Origin: Methanoculleus sp.
GTDB taxonomy: Archaea; Halobacteriota; Methanomicrobia; Methanomicrobiales; Methanoculleaceae
NCBI GenBank assembly: GCA_028698765.1
Contig: JAQVVW010000032.1
Coordinates: 1 to 9,457 of the forward strand
Length of the DNA: 9,457 nucleotides
Direction: 5' to 3'
The notes under the pieces were generated by a model. The model saw only the letters and a program-made list of their open reading frames with translations. It was not told the origin of the DNA and searched no databases. The number at the start of each line of letters is the position of its first letter. Within the stretch, counting starts at the first letter, position 1. The position numbers and the translations under genes are program-made. Shown in pieces: positions 5,373 through 9,457 of the stretch.

Positions 5373-6806
5373 ATGTTAGCGCGGTCTCGGGCATACCTGA
5401 ACGTCGAGCAGATCATCGATACCCTGTCAAGCAAAGGCCTTGAAGATGAGAGTCAGACCAAGGCATTCGAGAACGGGTTTTGTGATTACATCGGGGCAGA
5501 ACAGTGCTACGCGACAAATCAGGCCCGTGCAGCCCTGCTGATTGCACTACAGGCCCTGAATCTCTCCCCGGGCGATGAAGAGCTTGTCCCTGATTTCACC
5601 TACGAAGGAGTCGTTGACGCTATCCTGGAGTCTGGAGCGACCCCGGTCTTCGTCGAACCGGCGCTTGACGACTTCAACGTCCCGTCGTCGCATTTTGCGG
5701 AGAAGATAACGAAACGGACAAAAGCAATCATTGCGACGCACCTCTTTGGAATACCCTGTGATATCGGAAATTTGCTGGCCATCGCGGAGGAGAACTGTTG
5801 CACAATCATAGAGGACTGTGCTCAGTGCCTCGGGGCGGAGTATGAGGGGAAGAATACCGGGACGTTCGGGGACTTTGCGATCTTCAGCTTCAATTACGAA
5901 AAACATCTCACAACCGGCGAAGGGGGGATGCTGGCCGTCAACAACCCGGCCTACATCGCGGATGTGGAACGCATCATCGATTCCTGCACGAGTATGCCGC
6001 TCTACGATGAGAAGTGCTACGTCTACGGCATGCTCGTGCAGCATCTGGCTACGGAGCGGGCGGTCTACAAAACAGACCTCCTTGCATACTTCGGCCAGAA
6101 CTGCTGTCGGGGCGATCCGGAGATCTTCAGCCATATAGATGACTTGATACAGGGGTGCGCAGCGTGGGAAGAGATCCAGGCCGCTCTTCTCCCGCACATC
6201 GAGCGGGAGATCGATAAAGCGGGATATATACCGCCCCATATGAGAAACCCGCTTGTGAGGAAGATGCTCTTGCGAGCAGGAGAGGCAAAATCAAAAGTTT
6301 TCCGCCCGCCTATTAAGAGGATAGGATCCGGCCATCTGCTGATGAGCGCGCCAAGGGCTCTTGTAGGGGCCCTTGGATTAAAGGATCTTCAGGCAGTAAA
6401 CGCGATCAGGAACAGAAACGCTCGCCTCTTTTATGGTATGATGCAGGATAACCCAGCCATTCTTCTGCCGAAGGTCTCCCCCGGTAAAGGTCCCGCGTTC
6501 CTGAAGTGCAATGTGGTAAACCAGACCAGTTATCCTCTCTCCACAGTCATCCAGAGGGCGAGAGACCGGGGATATGAGGTAGGGAACATCCAGTGGCCGA
6601 GGCCGGTGCACCTGCTCCCTCGATTCCAGCACATCGCGTTACGGCAGAGGGATGCGTTTCCCGTAACAGGGTACCTGGCCGGGCGGATCATCAACATCCC
6701 TATCCATAGTAGCGTAACCCCGGAGGATATCAATGGTATGGCTACCTGCCTTGAGGAGTTTTGTAGCGGCGACGTACCGGGTATGGAGATGCCTAGCAGG
6801 CCATAA
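5373..6806 (+). CDS. Divergent, extended DegT/DnrJ/EryC1/StrS-family aminotransferase
   Basis: From this start the protein has 477 residues, about 90 more than the usual family length. The N-terminal half is clearly a PLP aminotransferase of the sugar type. It shows PDFTYEGVVDAILESGATPVF near 73-93, an IIEDCAQCLGAEYEGK stretch with D148, and FSFNYEKHLTTGEGG at 171-185 with Schiff-base lysine K177. The usual region between that lysine and the MSEIQAALGL-like element is expanded, running from about residue 205 to 320; the counterpart element is MSAPRALVGALGLKDL at 324-339. The protein is rich in cysteine, including CC pairs at 142-143 and 244-245. It probably aminates a keto sugar or has been adapted to a related reaction. 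The FemAB-like gene follows 17 bases later. Starts at 5322 or 5328 would add 17 or 15 residues including VPTFWGE, which resembles the family N-terminus, so these cannot be excluded. Confidence 0.85.
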   Translation: MLARSRAYLNVEQIIDTLSSKGLEDESQTKAFENGFCDYIGAEQCYATNQARAALLIALQALNLSPGDEELVPDFTYEGVVDAILESGATPVFVEPALDDFNVPSSHFAEKITKRTKAIIATHLFGIPCDIGNLLAIAEENCCTIIEDCAQCLGAEYEGKNTGTFGDFAIFSFNYEKHLTTGEGGMLAVNNPAYIADVERIIDSCTSMPLYDEKCYVYGMLVQHLATERAVYKTDLLAYFGQNCCRGDPEIFSHIDDLIQGCAAWEEIQAALLPHIEREIDKAGYIPPHMRNPLVRKMLLRAGEAKSKVFRPPIKRIGSGHLLMSAPRALVGALGLKDLQAVNAIRNRNARLFYGMMQDNPAILLPKVSPGKGPAFLKCNVVNQTSYPLSTVIQRARDRGYEVGNIQWPRPVHLLPRFQHIALRQRDAFPVTGYLAGRIINIPIHSSVTPEDINGMATCLEEFCSGDVPGMEMPSRP

Positions 6807-6823
6807 GGAAGAGGTAGTAACAC

Positions 6824-7801
6824 ATGAGGTTTGAATATACGGGTTTCGTCTCCCCCGGCACCTGGAGATCGTTTCTCAACGGCGCAGAGAACGTCTATTT
6901 CTTCCACACCCCCGAATGGGCAAAGATTATAGAAGAGACATTCGGCTACAGGGTGGCTACGCGAGTGTACCATACCTTTGAGGGCGATATCCTCGTCCCT
7001 ATGATGGAGTCACGTCGGTTCGGGTTCTCCGTCTACCAATCCGTTCCCTATGGATACGGCGGCATCTTCTCGTCTTCAGACATCTCCGACAACCTGCTCC
7101 TGAATGTCGTCAGGGGCGTAGTCGGGGGAAGGCACCTCCTCCTTGATATCGCACTGCCGCCAGACGCCGCGCTACAGGCAGAGGGAGATCCCTGTATCCG
7201 GAAGACACCGTCCGAATGGAATTATACACACATTCTGCACCTGGATGGGCCTGAAAGTGCAGTGGAGGAGAAGTATAACCGGCATGCGCGACGGGCTATC
7301 AGGGTTGCCGAGCGGAACCATGTCGAGATCGTCCAGAAGGATAGCCTCGCGCAGTTTCACCAGCACTACGCCCTCTACGAGAAGAGAACACGGGAGTGGG
7401 GATACCGGCAGCCACCCTTTCCCCAGGTGTTTTACGAACACCTCCACCGCTACGGCCGCCCGTATGTTCAGGTGCGCCTAGCAGAGATGCATGGCACGGT
7501 GATCGGGGGCCTCGTGACGTTCGAGTATGCAGACACCGTGTTCACGTGGAGCAACGCATCCCCATCTGAGTTCCGTTCTTTCTGCCCGGTTCACCTGCTC
7601 CTCCACGATGCTCTACGGTCTGCTCACGAGAAGGGATACTCGTTCGTAAACTTCGGGGGAAGCGGGAATCTCCTGGGAGTTAAAAAGTTCAAAGAAAGTT
7701 TCGGGGCCACACGGATCGACCTTGAGACCTACCGGATCGCGTCACGGCTGGCGTCGCTCGCCCGGGCAGGCCGGGAGCCACCGGTCCCTGCAGAATCCTG
7801 A
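6824..7801 (+). CDS. FemAB/GNAT-like acyl- or aminoacyl-transferase
   Basis: This 325-residue protein matches the two-GNAT-domain architecture of FemAB-related proteins. It has FHTPEWAKIIEETFGY at 27-42 near the start of the first domain. A basic helix, KYNRHARRAIRVAERNHVEI at 150-169, links the halves, and GYSFVNFGGS at 271-280 plus GVKKFKESFGA at 285-295 close the second domain. FemA/FemB of bacteria attach amino acids from aminoacyl-tRNA to a peptidoglycan precursor; wider relatives N-acylate other amines and occur in exopolysaccharide loci. Archaea of this kind lack murein, so the acceptor here may be an amino group on a sugar, for example one made by the adjacent aminotransferase. There is no membrane segment or signal peptide. 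GAGG at 6811-6814 lies nine bases before the ATG, and the gene is probably cotranscribed with the one before it. The donor and acceptor are inferred only. Confidence 0.82.
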   Translation: MRFEYTGFVSPGTWRSFLNGAENVYFFHTPEWAKIIEETFGYRVATRVYHTFEGDILVPMMESRRFGFSVYQSVPYGYGGIFSSSDISDNLLLNVVRGVVGGRHLLLDIALPPDAALQAEGDPCIRKTPSEWNYTHILHLDGPESAVEEKYNRHARRAIRVAERNHVEIVQKDSLAQFHQHYALYEKRTREWGYRQPPFPQVFYEHLHRYGRPYVQVRLAEMHGTVIGGLVTFEYADTVFTWSNASPSEFRSFCPVHLLLHDALRSAHEKGYSFVNFGGSGNLLGVKKFKESFGATRIDLETYRIASRLASLARAGREPPVPAES

Positions 7802-7860
7802 TACCTGTGGATTTTGCGTCAGGTGGTTCATGCCTGGTTTCCCGGGGCCAGCACTGCCGC

Positions 7861-7870
7861 TTTTTATATA
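7861..7870 (+). promoter_or_regulatory. TATA-like / T-rich element after the FemAB-like gene
   Basis: TTTTTATATA is the strongest TATA-like string in the window, but no gene follows it on the + strand. It may be a promoter for an unannotated RNA starting near 7892. Alternatively, its T5 run after a GC-rich stretch may be an archaeal T-tract terminator of the operon that ends at 7801. The sequence alone does not separate these two readings. Confidence 0.35.
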
Positions 7871-8078
7871 GTATGCCTGAGTCTGCCTTCGGGCCTCATC
7901 TCCGATTCTAGTAGAGATCGTACCACGGGCGGGGCTGACGGGTTCTTCCCCGTTGCAATGCGAATCTCTCACAGTTTACAGTACCGTCTGCTGCAAATGC
8001 CTCCTCTGCACACTCACGCACCCGGCAATTATCGAATCATCGTCAGGAGGCAACCTCCGCATCTTCGCCTATTGGACA

Positions 8079-8188
8079 GGTGGTCGGTGCATCCATCACC
8101 GACACTCCGGGATAACGACGCATCGCACAACCCGGTTGTCGGCATCCACACGGTGGTCGGTGCATCCTCACCGACACTTCGGGATAAC
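8079..8188. repeat. REP-like imperfect direct repeat, each copy with an internal hairpin
   Basis: Copy 1 (8079-8116) and copy 2 (8152-8188) share GGTGGTCGGTGCATCC, then TCACCGACACT, then CGGGATAAC; they differ by one inserted base and one substitution. Each contains the 7-bp inverted repeat GTCGGTG...CACCGAC around a 6-7 base loop. The 35-base stretch between them holds a degenerate half copy (GGTTGTCGGCATCCA at 8134-8148). This looks like a repetitive extragenic palindromic element. The placement between two convergent genes is typical of REP-type elements. Confidence 0.6.
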
Positions 8189-8223
8189 CCCGCGCCGTTC
8201 CCCATGCCGGAGTGAACCCCTGC

Positions 8224-9457
8224 TCAACGTCCATTGAGACGACCTGTGGCGATGCGCCCGATTATCGGGGAAATCATATTGAAGATCTCTCTTTTATCTT
8301 CAGGTGTCAGCAGGATCCGGTGGATGTATGCGCCATACAGACCCGTGAGGATAACTGCAAGTACATACGGGTGAACCATGCCCCGCAGCAGGAAAAAGGC
8401 GATGAGAAATGCGGTGACGACCCCAAATGTCTTTATGACCATCGCGGACTCAATCCGCACATCAAAGACTCGGTGGAGTATCCAAAGTGTCAGCACTGCG
8501 AGTATTGTGCATGATCCGGCCGTGCCGATAGCCGCACCGGTTATACCGAGCAGGGGAATGAGCGCCACGTCGAAACAGACGTTGGCTCCAGCAAGCAGGA
8601 TATTCACCTTTGAAGTGAGACCTGGCCTGTTCATAGCGCTGATGGCTGACCCGACGGACATTACCGCTCCGAATACGATCATCCCAAACACGAGGATGTT
8701 GAACGCAGGCACGGCCGGCAGGTAGGCGGGGCCGAAGATGAACCCGATAATTGTCTCTGATAGGTAGATGAGGATCAGACCCGTCACTGAGAGGAAGATC
8801 AGGCAGTACCTGATTGACTTGGTTATCACGGCCTCGACTGAATCCAGGAGACCCTTGCTGTAATACTCTGAGATTGTCGGGTAGTTGACCGTGGAGATCG
8901 AACCGGGGACCGAGAGAAAGGCCACCCGGGCTATTGCGATTGCAACCGCATACCGGCCGACATCGGCTTCCGTCAGCATATACCCAATGAGGAGAGTGTC
9001 AGTGTAGGTGTTGATCTGGTAGACCGCGCTTGCGATGAAGATCTGGCTCCCAAAGGCGAGCATCTTCCTGGAGGTCTCCCGGTGGCTGACGATCGAGAGG
9101 CGGAAGTGCCGGCGGACGACCAAGATGACGAAGACCAGCGTCCCTACCTCGGTCAGCAACAGCGCCAGCACCGCTCCAGCCGCACCAAAGCCAAAGGATA
9201 TGAACAGCGTCACCAGCACTATCAAGAGGAGCGAGCGGATCATGAACCGGAACGAGTAAGATCTCATCTCTCGCAGCCCGTTCAGGAGGCCGAGGAGCGT
9301 CGTGTTGACGATAGAGAGTGGCATGGCAAGCGCGATAATCCGGATAAGGCCGGTCAGGTCCGGCATCCTGAAGAGCCCTGCAATCTCTCCCGCGAAGAGG
9401 AAGAGAACGAAACCGGCCACGGTCCCGAGCAGGAGCGCATTGATGACTCCTGTGGTG
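8224..9457 (-). CDS. Polysaccharide/oligosaccharide flippase, Wzx/MATE-like membrane protein (N-terminus outside window)
   Basis: The minus-strand frame is open to the right edge and stops at TGA 8226-8224, giving 410 visible residues; a GTG at 9420-9418 is inside a membrane helix and is not the true start. Family members are about 470-500 residues, so some 60-90 residues are missing. At least ten hydrophobic helices can be seen, for example VINALLLGTVAGFVLFLFAG at the edge, SLLLIVLVTLFISFGFG and ILVFGMIVFGAVMSVGSAIS. Between them are features of the MOP/polysaccharide transporter superfamily: a short charged loop after the fourth visible helix, DTLLIGYMLTEADVGRYAVA, and NYPTISEYYSKG. Such proteins move lipid-linked oligosaccharides across the cytoplasmic membrane. 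It is convergent to the biosynthetic genes, so it belongs to another transcript while sharing the same function. The short charged C-terminus ends RLNGR. Confidence 0.9.
   Translation of the reverse strand, partial: TTGVINALLLGTVAGFVLFLFAGEIAGLFRMPDLTGLIRIIALAMPLSIVNTTLLGLLNGLREMRSYSFRFMIRSLLLIVLVTLFISFGFGAAGAVLALLLTEVGTLVFVILVVRRHFRLSIVSHRETSRKMLAFGSQIFIASAVYQINTYTDTLLIGYMLTEADVGRYAVAIAIARVAFLSVPGSISTVNYPTISEYYSKGLLDSVEAVITKSIRYCLIFLSVTGLILIYLSETIIGFIFGPAYLPAVPAFNILVFGMIVFGAVMSVGSAISAMNRPGLTSKVNILLAGANVCFDVALIPLLGITGAAIGTAGSCTILAVLTLWILHRVFDVRIESAMVIKTFGVVTAFLIAFFLLRGMVHPYVLAVILTGLYGAYIHRILLTPEDKREIFNMISPIIGRIATGRLNGR

Larger units (their letters stand above)
7802..8223. other. 422-bp non-coding gap between convergent genes
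   Basis: The FemAB-like gene ends on the left and the flippase, read from the other strand, ends on the right, so neither gene needs a promoter here. The gap contains a TATA/T-rich element at 7861-7870 and a small GGAGG-CAA-CCTCC hairpin at 8046-8058. Two copies of a REP-like repeat lie at 8079-8188. Short open frames cross it on both strands, but their predicted peptides are low-complexity translations of the repeats and have no ribosome sites or family motifs. Confidence 0.6.

Noticed and set aside
8079..8188. A minimal CRISPR array of two 37-base repeats and one 35-base spacer
   Set aside because: The two copies differ by an indel and a substitution, the 'spacer' contains a degenerate copy of the repeat itself, and no cas gene is nearby.
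7814..8237. Short open frames on both strands across the convergent gap (up to 133 residues)
   Set aside because: They are translations of the REP-like repeats, with no ribosome sites and no recognisable motif; overlapping frames on both strands are equally open.

Overview
The window reads as a glycan (surface polysaccharide or glycoprotein) biosynthesis locus from a GC-rich archaeon. A euryarchaeal methanogen of the Methanomicrobiales type (Methanoculleus-like) is my best guess. The support is A/T-rich TATA-box-like elements (for example CTTATATACC at 1491-1500) rather than bacterial -35/-10 promoters, GGAG/GAGG ribosome sites, and gene content known from methanogen glycan islands. The organism assignment is inference.

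Layout: (1) 1-1373, + strand: the 3' end of an ATP-grasp enzyme, followed one base later by a NodB-type polysaccharide deacetylase. (2) 1374-1564: an intergenic region with a GC-rich hairpin, a 12-bp inverted repeat and a TATA box that probably starts a new transcript. (3) 1565-4416: a tightly coupled trio of a LegB-type NAD-dependent sugar 4,6-dehydratase, a sugar-phosphate nucleotidyltransferase and a DegT/DnrJ/EryC1/StrS aminotransferase. Together these would make a nucleotide-activated 4-amino-4,6-dideoxy sugar. (4) 4458-5117: a PHP-domain metal-dependent phosphoesterase. (5) 5118-5372: a leader-like gap with several hairpins and a perfect 17-bp tandem repeat. (6) 5373-7801: a second, unusually long and divergent DegT-family protein followed by a FemAB/GNAT-like acyl- or aminoacyl-transferase. 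(7) 7802-8223: a non-coding convergent gap with a TATA-like box and REP-like repeats built on a GTCGGTG...CACCGAC hairpin. (8) 8224-9457, - strand: a multi-pass polysaccharide flippase (Wzx/MATE-like) whose N-terminus lies beyond the window.

Working model (inference): the trio activates and aminates a deoxy-hexose. The second aminotransferase-like protein and the FemAB-like protein, and possibly the ATP-grasp enzyme, add further amino or acyl/aminoacyl groups. The deacetylase trims N-acetyl groups and the flippase moves lipid-linked glycan across the membrane. No glycosyltransferase and no neuB/legI-type sialic-acid synthase lies in the window, so the final sugar cannot be named. The trio is visibly more GC-rich and uses more G/C third positions than the 5118-7801 block, which suggests the locus was assembled from pieces of different origin. 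I saw no tRNA, rRNA, insertion sequence or convincing CRISPR array.
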